DNA from: Aporrectodea caliginosa
Taxonomy: Eukaryota > Annelida > Clitellata > Crassiclitellata > Lumbricidae
Assembly (NCBI GenBank): GCA_020284085.1
Contig: JACEVL010000520.1
Location: forward strand, 654,581 to 718,580
Length of the DNA stretch: 64,000 nucleotides
Direction of reading: 5' to 3'
Numbering within the stretch: the first letter of the stretch is position 1; each line of letters opens with the position of its first letter. The notes beneath the pieces were generated by a model, which did not search any database, had not been told where the DNA came from, and saw nothing but the letters and a program-made list of their open reading frames with translations. The position numbers and the translations under genes were made by a program. This document shows, piece after piece, positions 30,990 through 40,134 of the stretch.

Positions 30990-31472
30990 TTATTCCTCTG
31001 TGAAACGGAAGATAGTTAAAACACTGGTCTTAGAACTCATAAGCTCACACACGCACACTATCTCATTACTCTCGCTATTGTAGTGAAATTTAGAAGGGTT
31101 ACGGAACTGTCCCTCATACTGCTTCTGACTCTTAAAATCCAGAGCATGAAGTTCGGGATCGAAAAGCTCCATTTTGCTGCTCCTATCGCTCAACAAAATT
31201 CTGCCCTGGATATCTACCGAGGCTGAATCTACCCCTGCAGAAAGTGCTGACTTGCATTGGCGTAAAATTCTCCCGGTCGTATCGATCTCCGTTACCATTA
31301 GTTCTGATCGGTTAATGGAAAGCAATAGAAGATTTCCATTGGATTTTTGAATAACATTAAATATATTTATGATACTAAGAATATCTGTGGACAGTACTAT
31401 TTCATGCTGCAATGAACCATTCAGGTCACATATCTTTACAAGGACAGGATTCGGTTTATCCTGCCCTGAACG
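30990..31472 (-). CDS. Beta-propeller-type C-terminal exon (TRIM/NHL-like)
   Basis: Open on the minus strand from the LTR junction at about 31472 to a TAA just after FRFTEE at about 30990, about 160 codons. It has regularly spaced blocks typical of NHL-type blades: VLVKICDLNGSLQHEIV, NGNLLLLSINRSELMVTEID, VDIQGRILLSDRSSKMELFD and NEIVCVCELMSSKTSVLTIF. The ILLSDRSSKMELFD unit fits the pattern (I-LL-x-D-x-x-x-x-x-V/M-x-x-FD). Such exons commonly form the C-terminus of TRIM-type ubiquitin ligases in invertebrates; family membership is inferred. It is cut at its 5' side by the 3' LTR of the gypsy element. The continuous 185-codon frame through the LTR starts at GTG, not ATG, so an LTR-driven protein is not supported. 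Confidence 0.55.
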   Translation of the reverse strand, partial: RSGQDKPNPVLVKICDLNGSLQHEIVLSTDILSIINIFNVIQKSNGNLLLLSINRSELMVTEIDTTGRILRQCKSALSAGVDSASVDIQGRILLSDRSSKMELFDPELHALDFKSQKQYEGQFRNPSKFHYNSESNEIVCVCELMSSKTSVLTIFRFTEE

Positions 31473-32049
31473 TCGGAATCTTCCCTCTTCTGTGCTCGTC
31501 CGCTGAACTCGGCCTTTCCCGTCGGGCAAAGGACTTAATGGTGCCACCGACGATGCCTAACACTAGGTTAACTAGGAAGACGACAGCAACTCAGATCGAC
31601 ACAGTAAATTGTATTATTGTTAACGTCAAATCAACAGCTTCAGATAACTACAACTTCAACTCTAGCACTCTCACAGTACTCTAACTCACACACTACTCTA
31701 ACTCACACAGACCTCTAACTCACACCGACCAACCGACGCAACAGGCGTCTCTATTTATAGTTTGTCGAGTAAATGTTCCCAGCCAATCAGCGCGTACCAG
31801 CAAAAAGTCCCAGCCAATCGCTGTCGCCAGCCTTTTGGTCACCAGCCAATTTGCTCTCGGCCATTTGGTCGCCGGCCTTTTGGTCATCAGCCATTTTGCC
31901 ATCAGCCAATTTGCTCTCAGCCATTTGGTCGCCGGCCTTTTGGTCATCAGCCAATTTGCTCTCAGCCATTTGGTCGCCGGCCTTTTTGCAACCGACCAAT
32001 TTGCTCGCGGCCATTTGGTCGCAAATTACGTCACACAAATTACGTCACA
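31473..32049 (-). repeat. 3' LTR of Ty3/gypsy element
   Basis: About 577 bases nearly identical to 39307-39881. In element orientation it begins TGTGACGTAATTTGTGTGAC, contains 45-base tandem repeats (CAGCCAATTTGCTCTCAGCC then ATTTGGTCGCCGGCC on the plus strand, about 31845-32005) and a TATAAATAG promoter box at 31759-31751. Transcription should start about 30 bases beyond it. The outer end joins host-like coding sequence without a canonical CA end or readable target duplication. Confidence 0.85.
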
Positions 32050-32066
32050 ATACTCCCCTCACTAAA
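32050..32066 (-). promoter_or_regulatory. Polypurine tract of the gypsy element
   Basis: Immediately upstream of the 3' LTR in element orientation the sequence reads TTAGTGAGGGGAGTAT. This purine-rich primer for plus-strand synthesis confirms the orientation and the LTR start at TGTGACG. Confidence 0.65.
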
Positions 32067-32473
32067 GAAAATGGAATGTCCCCATTCCGTAACTAAGTGG
32101 CTAAATATTAACTGGCGTTCATTAAAGGTCGAGAAACATCAACTGACAAAACGAATGGAGCCCAACCACATACGGGCATTTAACTAAAAGTCCGTCAAAT
32201 TAATTGGGCAGAATTAAGCCCTTATCAACACGAAATAACGCTAAGCCCTAACGAATAATGATTAACTAATTAAGAGTTCCATCGCATACTATCATTTAAT
32301 ATCGCACATGATACCATTGTCCATAAAATAAAGACAAGATTTGTCGTATAACAAAAGAAGGGGGGGTCTCTTAACCCTAGGGACTATTAAGTTCATCGGC
32401 GTAGCTAAATTCATTTAATAACTGAGTTATAATACCAGAAAAGCTATCACTGATGCAGGCTAGGCCATAGAGA
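32067..32473. other. Non-coding segment between 3' LTR and accessory ORF
   Basis: Interior of the gypsy element; AT-rich, no open frame of note. Confidence 0.5.
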
Positions 32474-33712
32474 TCAGTACTCACTGGAATCTGAACTGAT
32501 GATCATGATTTCTTCTTCCGAAGTCGAGTAGGAAGACTCCACCGACGAGGGACGGCCACCATCACCGTCTCCAGAGGGGGACTCGATGCTGCTCATCTCT
32601 TCTTCTGTTCCCGTGGGGGCGTAGTCTTCGTCGTTTGGATCGTCATCATGGGGGTCTTCGGCGTTGGAGACTTCAGCGTCGAGTTCTTCAGCGTCGAGTT
32701 CTTCAGCGTCGAGTTCTTCAGCGACGGAGCCTGGAGAGGCGCCTTGCGTGCTCCAGCCATCTTCAGCCGGAAAGTCCTCTTCGGATTCGGAGCTGATTTC
32801 TACCACGACCGGTAAGGGTGCCAAGGTACGGCCTGGGCGGGTGACCCCAAGGCGGCAATTCACGTAAACCTCGGTCGCCATTTTGACGGAGCAAAGGGGA
32901 AAGAGTCGTTTTGCGTCCGCCACGAATTGTCCGTAGTCATACGGAGGGAATAGACGATTGGCCCAGGCGAAGATGGGAGCGAGTTCGGGCACGGACAAGA
33001 CCGGAGCGTTGACCGAAACGGGAACAGGAGGAGGATCCAGGGGCAAGGCTGGCGCAGTCATCATCATTACCGTCCCTGAGCATCCTGGATTCAGATTTCC
33101 CAGTGGCACTCGTGATTTTCCCTCGTTTAACATCAGGGGTTCAGCCACGTCTTCTTCTTCGTCTGATAGTTTTGGCCCCATCGTCAGTGCCAAGTTCAGC
33201 GGTTCAGACGGAAACACGTCCTCAGGAAGCGGCGAGGGACATGGGACGACGGCAGACGATTGCGATCCTGTTGCCCACAGAGATTCCAGGAAGCCTTGCA
33301 ATTCGTCATCTCCAGAGGGGGTAGAAGGACAAGGCAGCGGCGGCTGACTTTCCGGAGCTTCTACCGACATCAACTCTTCGAGAAGCCGGCGTTGGGATGG
33401 CGGCTCAGACGATCGAGGGGTCGAACCCCCTGGCGCGACCATCTCCGGAGAGTAGATGTCCTCCGAAGCGGCCCCTGGCAGGCCGAACGAGGAAGTGTTC
33501 GGAAGACAAGCCGACAAAGTCTCTCGGTCGGCATCGCTGACCGTCTCTTCGGAGAGGCTCACCTCAACGACCCTGCGAACTTGTTCGGGATCCATTCCAG
33601 GGTGTTTCGCACGTAAATGACGTCGATATGCTCGTCTGGTGTCCAACCCATGGAAGAGTTTCTGGCAGAAGTCACAATGTCGAACAGACACAGAACCTGA
33701 TCTCTCAGCCAT
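32474..33712 (-). CDS. Accessory ORF of the gypsy element (C2H2 finger, acidic tail)
   Basis: 412 codons from ATG (33712), intact. Near the N-terminus lies one zinc-finger-like unit: CDFCQKLF at residues 13-20 and HLRAKH at 32-37 (C-x2-C-x15-H-x4-H). A Ser/Pro-rich middle contains FGLPGAASEDIYSPEMV and several acidic patches. Residues about 245-285 form a conserved-looking block with PIFAWANRLFPPYDYGQF and AKRLFPL. The C-terminal third is very acidic: three copies of AEELD in tandem, then DPHDDDPNDEDYAP and SSSEEE-like runs ending IMIISSDSSEY. There is no signal peptide or membrane segment, so it is not an envelope protein despite its position after pol. Composition suggests a nuclear regulator or nucleic-acid-binding accessory protein. 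No family recognised; function unknown. Confidence 0.75.
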   Translation of the reverse strand: MAERSGSVSVRHCDFCQKLFHGLDTRRAYRRHLRAKHPGMDPEQVRRVVEVSLSEETVSDADRETLSACLPNTSSFGLPGAASEDIYSPEMVAPGGSTPRSSEPPSQRRLLEELMSVEAPESQPPLPCPSTPSGDDELQGFLESLWATGSQSSAVVPCPSPLPEDVFPSEPLNLALTMGPKLSDEEEDVAEPLMLNEGKSRVPLGNLNPGCSGTVMMMTAPALPLDPPPVPVSVNAPVLSVPELAPIFAWANRLFPPYDYGQFVADAKRLFPLCSVKMATEVYVNCRLGVTRPGRTLAPLPVVVEISSESEEDFPAEDGWSTQGASPGSVAEELDAEELDAEELDAEVSNAEDPHDDDPNDEDYAPTGTEEEMSSIESPSGDGDGGRPSSVESSYSTSEEEIMIISSDSSEY

Positions 33713-33847
33713 ATTTTCTCACTGAATGCACATCATCGTTCGTTCTTTAGCTTATATCATCTTTGCGTTGCCATGGCTACGCACACGTCATCGTTTGTCT
33801 ATCAACTCATAGTATTCTTACGTTGCCATGACGACCATTCTATTAAT

Positions 33848-34115
33848 CGCATGCAAACGTCCACGGCCTTTTTGCTCGTATGCAAATGTCGACGGCCTTT
33901 TTGTCGTCGGCCTTTTTGCTCGTGTGCAAATGTCCACGACCTTTTTGCTTGTATGCAAATGTCGACGGCCTTTTTGTCGTCGGCCTTTTTGCTCGTGTGC
34001 AAATGTCCACGACCTTTTTGCTTGTATGCAAATGTCGACGGCCTTTTTGTCGTCGGCCTTTTTGCTCGTGTGCAAATGTCCACGACCTTTTTGCTCGTAG
34101 ACCATTGTACCCGGC
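33848..34115. repeat. 73-base tandem repeat in the gypsy interior
   Basis: GACGGCCTTTTTGTCGTCGG starts at 33891, 33964 and 34037, giving a 73-base period and about 3.7 units. Units contain CGGCCTTTTTGCTCGTGTGC and AAATGTCCACGACCTTTTTG. The period is not a multiple of three, yet several frames stay open on both strands; those frames are not genes. Motifs echo the LTR repeats (CCGGCCTTTTGG). Confidence 0.9.
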
Positions 34116-34342
34116 CAAAGTGGAGGAGGAGGGGACGTTTGCAAATGTCCACGTCGTCGAGTGAAGGAGAGGGGGCGCATGCGAGCGACGAGGAGGAGGG
34201 GAGATGGACGCAGACAAGCATCGCATCGTCGAGTGGAGGGGAGGGGGACGCAGGCGAGCGTCGAGGCGTCGAGAGGAGGAGGAGAGGGGGACGCGCCCCA
34301 AGTCATCACCACGGCGAAACCTCCTCGAACGACGGCGCCCAG

Positions 34343-37300
34343 CTATTGATAGCGCGCGGGCCGGCGAGTCTCCCTCTTCGGACGCCCGCTGACCTCAGAG
34401 GCGTCGTCAGCAGGGGTCGCAGGCACCTCCACGTCCTCCGTCGGCTCTTCCCTGAAGCAAGCCCGAAGCTTGTCCACATGGACCGTGAGTGGACGAGAAT
34501 GAGGGGACTTCCTGATCCTGTAGTTCACAGGGCCGCAGCGTGCCTCCACGACGAAGGGACCCGTGTACATCTTTTGCCATTTCGGAGAGCGACCTTGATA
34601 ACGACGAGGCGTATAGTACCAAACTTGCTCCCCAGGGGCAAATTCAGCCGGACGCACGCGCAAGTCATAAGCACGCTTCTGGCGTTCCGCAGCCACTCCC
34701 AGATGCTCCCGTACCAGGCGGTACGCGGACTCCATGCGCTCGGCAAAGTCTTGCACATAACTCGCGTATGTGCCTGCGCCCGGATCGGCGCTCGGGGGTC
34801 TGCCGTAGACTAGGTCCAACGGGGCGCGGGTCTCCCGGCCGAACATCAGGTAGTTCGGGCTGAACCCAGTCGTTTCGTGTAGTGACGCCCGGTAAGCGGC
34901 GAGGACATGGGGCAGAGATTCGTCCCAGTCCCGTTGATGGCTGCTGACCACTTTCCCCAGCATGGCATTAAGCGTCCTATGAAAGCGCTCTATGAGCCCA
35001 TTCCCGCTCGGGTGATAAGGGGATGTCCTAACCTTATCTATTCCCAGCAATCGGCAAAGTTCCCTGAACAAATTACCCTCGAAATTAGTCCCCTGGTCGG
35101 TGAGGATTTGTAGCGGAGCGCCGTACCTTACGATAACGTTTTCAACCAAGGCCCTAGCAACCGAAGTGGCTTCTTGATTGTGCATGGGGATTGCCTCCAC
35201 GAACTTCGTGAAGTTGTCCATGATCGTAAGGATATAAACATACCCTCTTCGACTACGCGGATGGGGGCCGGTGATATCTATACTCAAACGTTCCCAGGGC
35301 GCCCCACAGGGCAAGGGCTGCAGCGGTCCCTGGCGGGGAGGCAAACCACGATGGTATTGGTTGCACTGAGGGCAGCACTGGCAAAAGCGCCTCACATCCC
35401 GGGACCACCCGACCCAAAAGGCCCGACGCCTTACCTGCGCCCGGGTTCTCCGGACGCCCAGGTGACCCCCGGTCATTCCTGTGTGGGCGAGCCTCATGTA
35501 CTGATCCCTCATAGCCCTGGGTACCACTAACTGCTCAACCCCGTCCGGTGTCTTCCGATAGATCACCTCCTCGTACAGGTACAGGCGGTCTCTCTGGTGC
35601 CAGTACACCTTCACAGCTTCATTCTCTCGCAGGATATCTACTAGGGCCGGGGCCTGGGTACCTACTTCCAGCCACGGGCGTACCACCCGAAGATCAGGAT
35701 CTTCTTTCTGCGCCTTTACTAACTCCTCCTGCGGGTCAGGTTCAATATCCAATGGCTGTGCGGGCACAGCCTCGGTGACTGCAGCGACCGCACTTACGTC
35801 GTCGACATCACATTGCCGACAAGGCCTACGGGAAAGGGCATCCGCATTACCATGTTTCTGACCTGGCCGATGCAACACCTGGAACTCGAACTCTGCCAAT
35901 CGTTCTAACCAACGGCTCTGCTGGCCAATGGGTTCTGGAGTTCGCTGGAGCCACTGTAACGCGGCGTGATCTGTTCTTAACGTGAACGGGCGCCCCAGCA
36001 AGTACTGACGGTACAGTTTTGTGAAATATACGATGGCGAGCAACTCCTTGCGAGTAACGCAATAGTTACGCTCTGCCGTGGAAAGTAAGCGACTTCCATA
36101 GGCAATCACTCGCTCCTCGCCATCGATCTTCTGGGATAATACGGCCCCTATGCCAACGTCGCAGGCATCACAGTCCAGGACGTAGCCGCCCTCATCCTTA
36201 GGCAAAGCTAGGACGGGTGTGGACGTCAGAGCGCGTTTTAGAAGTTCGAACACTTCCTGACAGGCATTATCCCATATAAACGCTCTACCCTTTTTCGTCA
36301 GTGCGAACAGAGGAGCAGCTAATACCGAAAAACTACGAATGAACCTCCTGTAATACGAACATAGCCCGAGAAAAGAGCGCACATCCTTCAGTCGTCGCGG
36401 GATTGGCCACTCCACAACCTCGCGGATCTTGGACTGATCCACAGCTACCCCGTCTTGAGTCACAACATGACCCAAAAAGCAAACGGCCCTACGCAGCAAG
36501 CGACACTTACTTGGTTTTAACTTCAAATTGGCCGCTCTCAATCGCTCGAACACCTTACCCAGCCTCTGCAAATGTTGTTCGGGCGTATTCCCGAAAATGA
36601 TTACATCGTCAAGGTAGACTAGGCAAACATCGAAATTAAGCCCCGACAAGACAATGTCCATCAACCGTTGGAAAGTTGCTGGCGCATTGCAGAGACCGAA
36701 GGGCATCACCTTCCATCGATAGATGCCTCGACGCGTAACGAACGCGGTCTTATCCGCATCCCTAGGATCCATAGCCACCTGGTGGTATCCACTCCTTAAA
36801 TCCAGCGTACTAAACCATCCTCCACCGGAGAGAGCATCTAAACATTCGTCAATTCTAGGGAGCGGGTATGAATCCTTCCTCGTCCTCTCATTTAATTGCC
36901 TGTAATCTATGCAGAAGCGGAGGGTCCCATCCTTCTTACGAGCCAAAACCACGTTAGCCGCCCACTCGCTAACAGCGGGTTCAATCGTCCCAGCGGCCAA
37001 CATACTATCCAGCTGCTCGTCTATGGCAGCCCTATGGGGAAGAGGTTGGCGCCGTAGAGGCTGTCTAACAGGACCTGCATCTCCCGTATCAATCCGATGA
37101 GTGGCCACGTTTGTCCGGCCAAGATCGCCTTCCCTTACCGAGAAAACATCACTGAATTCAGTCAACAGTTCCCGCAATTGGTCTCGGGTCTCGGGTGTCA
37201 CCTCCTCGGGGAGATCGGCCATCAGCATCTCACAAGGAGCCGCCTCACCAACCGGCTCCTCACCCTTATCACGGGTCTCCCGACACTCAACTTCGACCGG

Positions 37301-39193
37301 GTGCAACCCTCCCAACAACTGGTCCTTAACCAACCTTACAGGATCCTCGGTCAAGTTTACTACCCGGACCTGGGTCGTTCTGGCGTCATCGCCTACTACG
37401 ACCCGTGCAAGATGGACCCCCGGACTGATTTCCTTGGCATCTGTCATCCAGGCCGGCGCTACCGACGACAAATCCCCGTACAGGGTCTTTACAGGGACAT
37501 CAAATTGGCATTTAGGCGAGACTACAACCTCCTCGGCTACAATTACCCGTCGGCACCACCCGGCTCCATTACCCCTTACAAGGTTGATACGTTTACGCCC
37601 AATGAACAAGGCCCCGGTCCCAAAACCTAATCGGCATCGGTGCTCCCTCAACCAATCCATACCCAGCATGGGGTCACTTATCTGATCGGACACCAAAAAT
37701 GCACTAGAGATCTCAAACCCACTCCGAATCTTAATGGGGACCCTTATCTCACCCAAAACCCGTATATCGGACCCGTTCGCAGCCATCAAGTACCGGTTAC
37801 AGGGACGAATCTCTAACCCCTGGACAGTAGAGGAAGGTATGAGGCTCACCTCCGATCCGGTGTCGACCAGGCAGAGTTGAGAGCGTCCATTGATCGTCCC
37901 TCTGACGTAGACAGCGTTGAAGGTTGCACGGTTGGGTACTCTTGGATGGGTCGTGTGATTGGCGGCCACCGGCTCCGTCGGCGTCGAATCTGGAGTTTCT
38001 GTCTCGGTCGCATCCGGGCGATGGCGGGCCCGGCGTGACTGGCGGCAGTTGCGGGCGAAGTGGCCTGGTTGGCCACAGTTGAAGCAATTCATCTCTCGCC
38101 TCGGTCTTTCTTGGCTGTCGGCGTTGGCGTTTCCCGGGCGACTCTCTCGGCCCGGTCCTCGGTTGCGGTCTCCAGGGCGGACGTCTCGGTCCGGCCCAGG
38201 ATCAGCCGGAGGCGTACGACCTCGCAGCTCCCGGAACTGTCGGTCAAACTTGCCTTCGAGCTCCCGTTGCCATCGGCGTTGCTCATCCTTTTGAATGGTC
38301 AGGAACCGGTCCAATTGTGCCTGGATCTGGTCGCTGACATCGGTCTCCCGAGTGCCACGCACCCGGTTTGGCGGTCTTCCGCGGTCATCAGGTTCCGACG
38401 GTCTCCGACGGTCGTCCTGGCCCATTGTGCTTCGGTAAGCCTCCAGACGTAGCGCCGTCCGGTAGGCTTCGTCCAGCGACTTGGGTTCTCGCTCGCGAAT
38501 CTTGAGCGAGAGCTCCCGATCCCTCATCGCCTCCAGGAACGCGTCTTTGGCGATGATCTCCGTGGTTTCGTTGGCAGGAACCGGATAGGCAAGTACCACC
38601 AACCGACGAATTTCATGAAGGAGGTCGGATAGGCTTTCCCCGGCGCGCTGGCGGCGGTAGTAGAGTTGCGTCCGGAAGGTCTCGGCTTGGCCTTCCGTCC
38701 CGTAGCGTTGACGTAGCCGCTCCACCAACTGTTCGTAGGTCGCATCCGGCTGGGCCCCGAAGTCCCAGAGCAACTGAGTGGCGGCTTTCTCCAGGGAGCA
38801 GCGAAGGAAATCGACTTTGTCCGAAGCGGTCCACCGGTTGTGCCTCGCACACACCTCGAACTGAGACAGGAATGATTCCAGTGACCCTGTCCCATCGAAA
38901 CGCCCGGGTTTCATCTGCATCGGCCGGTTTTTCAGCAGGCCGCCGACGCCCTCAAGCAGCCCCGGAAGAATCCTTGACTCGTCCTTCACTTCCCGGCTAA
39001 CAGGTTCCGTGGATTTCCTTCGGTCGATCGGCTCCATCGGCTTCCATTCCTCGAAGCCAAAGTCGTCTGGCAGGCTGTTCCGGTCCGGCTTGATCTCCAT
39101 CGGTCGCCTTCTCTCGGCGGGCGTAGAGCTTACAGGCTGCAGGACATCAAAGTCGACCAGCGGGTAGACGCGTGTGTCGTCCTCGTCTCCCAT
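34343..39193 (-). CDS. gag-pol: Gag-Pol polyprotein, Ty3/gypsy
   Basis: 1616 codons in a single frame from ATG 39193. Gag domain at about residues 90-250 (PGRFDGTGSLESFLSQFE, YYRRQRAGESLSDLLHEIR). Zinc knuckle CFNCGQPGHFARNC at 370-383. Aspartic protease with LVDTGSEVSLIP at 442-453. Reverse transcriptase at about 720-900, with RFCIDYRQLN and the catalytic YLDD at 860-863. RNase H with LDCDACDVGIGAVLSQ at 1006-1021. Integrase with an HHCC zinc-binding module (about 1237-1277) and the catalytic triad D1306, D1366, E1402 (spacing D-59-D-35-E). A GPF/Y-type module with YTGPFVVE follows near 1543-1550. No chromodomain is visible. Gag and Pol share one frame without a frameshift site. It makes the capsid, copies RNA to DNA and integrates it. 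No inactivating lesion was found. Confidence 0.95.
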   Translation of the reverse strand: MGDEDDTRVYPLVDFDVLQPVSSTPAERRRPMEIKPDRNSLPDDFGFEEWKPMEPIDRRKSTEPVSREVKDESRILPGLLEGVGGLLKNRPMQMKPGRFDGTGSLESFLSQFEVCARHNRWTASDKVDFLRCSLEKAATQLLWDFGAQPDATYEQLVERLRQRYGTEGQAETFRTQLYYRRQRAGESLSDLLHEIRRLVVLAYPVPANETTEIIAKDAFLEAMRDRELSLKIREREPKSLDEAYRTALRLEAYRSTMGQDDRRRPSEPDDRGRPPNRVRGTRETDVSDQIQAQLDRFLTIQKDEQRRWQRELEGKFDRQFRELRGRTPPADPGPDRDVRPGDRNRGPGRESRPGNANADSQERPRREMNCFNCGQPGHFARNCRQSRRARHRPDATETETPDSTPTEPVAANHTTHPRVPNRATFNAVYVRGTINGRSQLCLVDTGSEVSLIPSSTVQGLEIRPCNRYLMAANGSDIRVLGEIRVPIKIRSGFEISSAFLVSDQISDPMLGMDWLREHRCRLGFGTGALFIGRKRINLVRGNGAGWCRRVIVAEEVVVSPKCQFDVPVKTLYGDLSSVAPAWMTDAKEISPGVHLARVVVGDDARTTQVRVVNLTEDPVRLVKDQLLGGLHPVEVECRETRDKGEEPVGEAAPCEMLMADLPEEVTPETRDQLRELLTEFSDVFSVREGDLGRTNVATHRIDTGDAGPVRQPLRRQPLPHRAAIDEQLDSMLAAGTIEPAVSEWAANVVLARKKDGTLRFCIDYRQLNERTRKDSYPLPRIDECLDALSGGGWFSTLDLRSGYHQVAMDPRDADKTAFVTRRGIYRWKVMPFGLCNAPATFQRLMDIVLSGLNFDVCLVYLDDVIIFGNTPEQHLQRLGKVFERLRAANLKLKPSKCRLLRRAVCFLGHVVTQDGVAVDQSKIREVVEWPIPRRLKDVRSFLGLCSYYRRFIRSFSVLAAPLFALTKKGRAFIWDNACQEVFELLKRALTSTPVLALPKDEGGYVLDCDACDVGIGAVLSQKIDGEERVIAYGSRLLSTAERNYCVTRKELLAIVYFTKLYRQYLLGRPFTLRTDHAALQWLQRTPEPIGQQSRWLERLAEFEFQVLHRPGQKHGNADALSRRPCRQCDVDDVSAVAAVTEAVPAQPLDIEPDPQEELVKAQKEDPDLRVVRPWLEVGTQAPALVDILRENEAVKVYWHQRDRLYLYEEVIYRKTPDGVEQLVVPRAMRDQYMRLAHTGMTGGHLGVRRTRAQVRRRAFWVGWSRDVRRFCQCCPQCNQYHRGLPPRQGPLQPLPCGAPWERLSIDITGPHPRSRRGYVYILTIMDNFTKFVEAIPMHNQEATSVARALVENVIVRYGAPLQILTDQGTNFEGNLFRELCRLLGIDKVRTSPYHPSGNGLIERFHRTLNAMLGKVVSSHQRDWDESLPHVLAAYRASLHETTGFSPNYLMFGRETRAPLDLVYGRPPSADPGAGTYASYVQDFAERMESAYRLVREHLGVAAERQKRAYDLRVRPAEFAPGEQVWYYTPRRYQGRSPKWQKMYTGPFVVEARCGPVNYRIRKSPHSRPLTVHVDKLRACFREEPTEDVEVPATPADDASEVSGRPKRETRRPARYQ

Positions 39194-39306
39194 CGGTAAT
39201 CAGCGTTCTTCAATCGTCTGACACCCCACTTCTGGTACCACTGTGGCGAAAATTTGGGCCGTCGGGCGGGACTCCGGTATCTCTCTTCGGTCACCAGGAT
39301 AGCTCT
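39194..39306 (-). promoter_or_regulatory. Leader and candidate primer-binding site
   Basis: Between the 5' LTR and the gag-pol ATG, element strand. Two sequences could pair with a tRNA 3' end: TGGTGACCG about 20 bases after the end of the shared LTR sequence (about 39293-39285) and TGGTACCAGAAGTGGGGT further in (about 39239-39222). The first is closer to the LTR edge; which one is used cannot be decided by eye. Confidence 0.4.
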
Positions 39307-39881
39307 TCGGAATCTTCCCTCTTCTTTGCTCGTCCGCTGAACTCGGCCTTTCCCGTCGGGCAAAGGACTTAATGGTGCCACCGACGATGCCTAACACTAG
39401 GTTAACTAGGAAGACGACAGCAACTCAGATCGACACAGTAAATTGTATTATTGTTAACGTCAAATCAACAGCTTCAGATAACTATAACTTCAACTCTAGC
39501 ACTCTCTGAACACTAACTCACACACTCCTCTAACTCACACCGACCTCTAACTCACACCGACCAACCGACGCAACAGGCGTCTCTATTTATAGTTTGTCGA
39601 GTAAATGTTCCCAGCCAATCAGCGCGTACCAGCAAAAAGTCCCAGCCAATCGCTGTCGCCAGCCTTTTGGTCACCAGCCAATTTGCTCTCGGCCATTTGG
39701 TCGCCGGCCTTTTGGTCATCAGCCATTTTGCCATCAGCCAATTTGCTCTCAGCCATTTGGTCGCCGGCCTTTTGGTCACCAGCCAATTTGCTCTCGGCCA
39801 TTTGGTCGCCGGCCTTTTTGCAACCGACCAATTTGCTCGCGGCCATTTGGTCGCAAATTACGTCACACAAATTACGTCACA
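39307..39881 (-). repeat. 5' LTR of Ty3/gypsy element
   Basis: Counterpart of 31473-32049 with the TATAAATAG box at 39591-39583 and the 45-base repeats at about 39675-39835. Differences from the 3' LTR cluster in the CTCACAC-rich stretch (about 39500-39560) and within the tandem repeat. Confidence 0.85.
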
Positions 39882-39955
39882 ATTTTTGCAACCGACAAAT
39901 TTGCACCGCGGCCAGTTACATGTCGCAAATTACTAGTCAAATAAAACATTAATTT
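39882..39955. repeat. Diverged LTR-like flank
   Basis: TTTTTGCAACCGACAAATTT, then GCACCGCGGCCAGTTACATG and TCGCAAATTACTAGTC closely resemble the terminal part of the adjacent LTR (TTTTTGCAACCGACCAATTT, GCTCGCGGCC, TCGCAAATTACGTCAC). It is either an older solo LTR remnant that was the insertion target or a duplicated LTR end. Confidence 0.55.
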
Positions 39956-40134
39956 TTTATATAAAATAAACAGCTACTGTAATGAATTGATCATTTGACG
40001 TATGATCGCATTAGGACGACTTATGTTCCTTTGGGTTAACCCATTGTTGCTGGAATGTAAACTCGCCTTTGTGTGCATTACTGTGTAACTGATCTACTGC
40101 GGTGAACAATAAAGTTAATTGATTGATCATTGAT

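Larger units (their letters stand above)
31473..39881 (-). mobile_element. Ty3/gypsy LTR retrotransposon, apparently complete
   Basis: Element order on the minus strand: 5' LTR (39881-39307), leader, gag-pol in one frame (39193-34343), a tandem-repeat spacer (34115-33848), an accessory ORF (33712-32474), polypurine tract and 3' LTR (32049-31473). The two LTRs differ by only a small number of substitutions and short indels, so insertion is recent. All enzymatic motifs are present. The right flank (39882-39950) is itself a diverged LTR-like sequence and the left flank is a host exon. No target duplication was found, so a recombination or nested insertion is possible. Confidence 0.9.

Noticed and set aside
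31412..31547. LTR-supplied start codon for the beta-propeller exon
   Set aside because: The in-frame first codon is GTG preceded by a TAG; no ATG lies in the LTR part, so a fusion protein is not supported.
33773..34813. 346-codon plus-strand frame
   Set aside because: Runs through the 73-base repeat and antisense to the intact pol gene; high-GC shadow with no domain.
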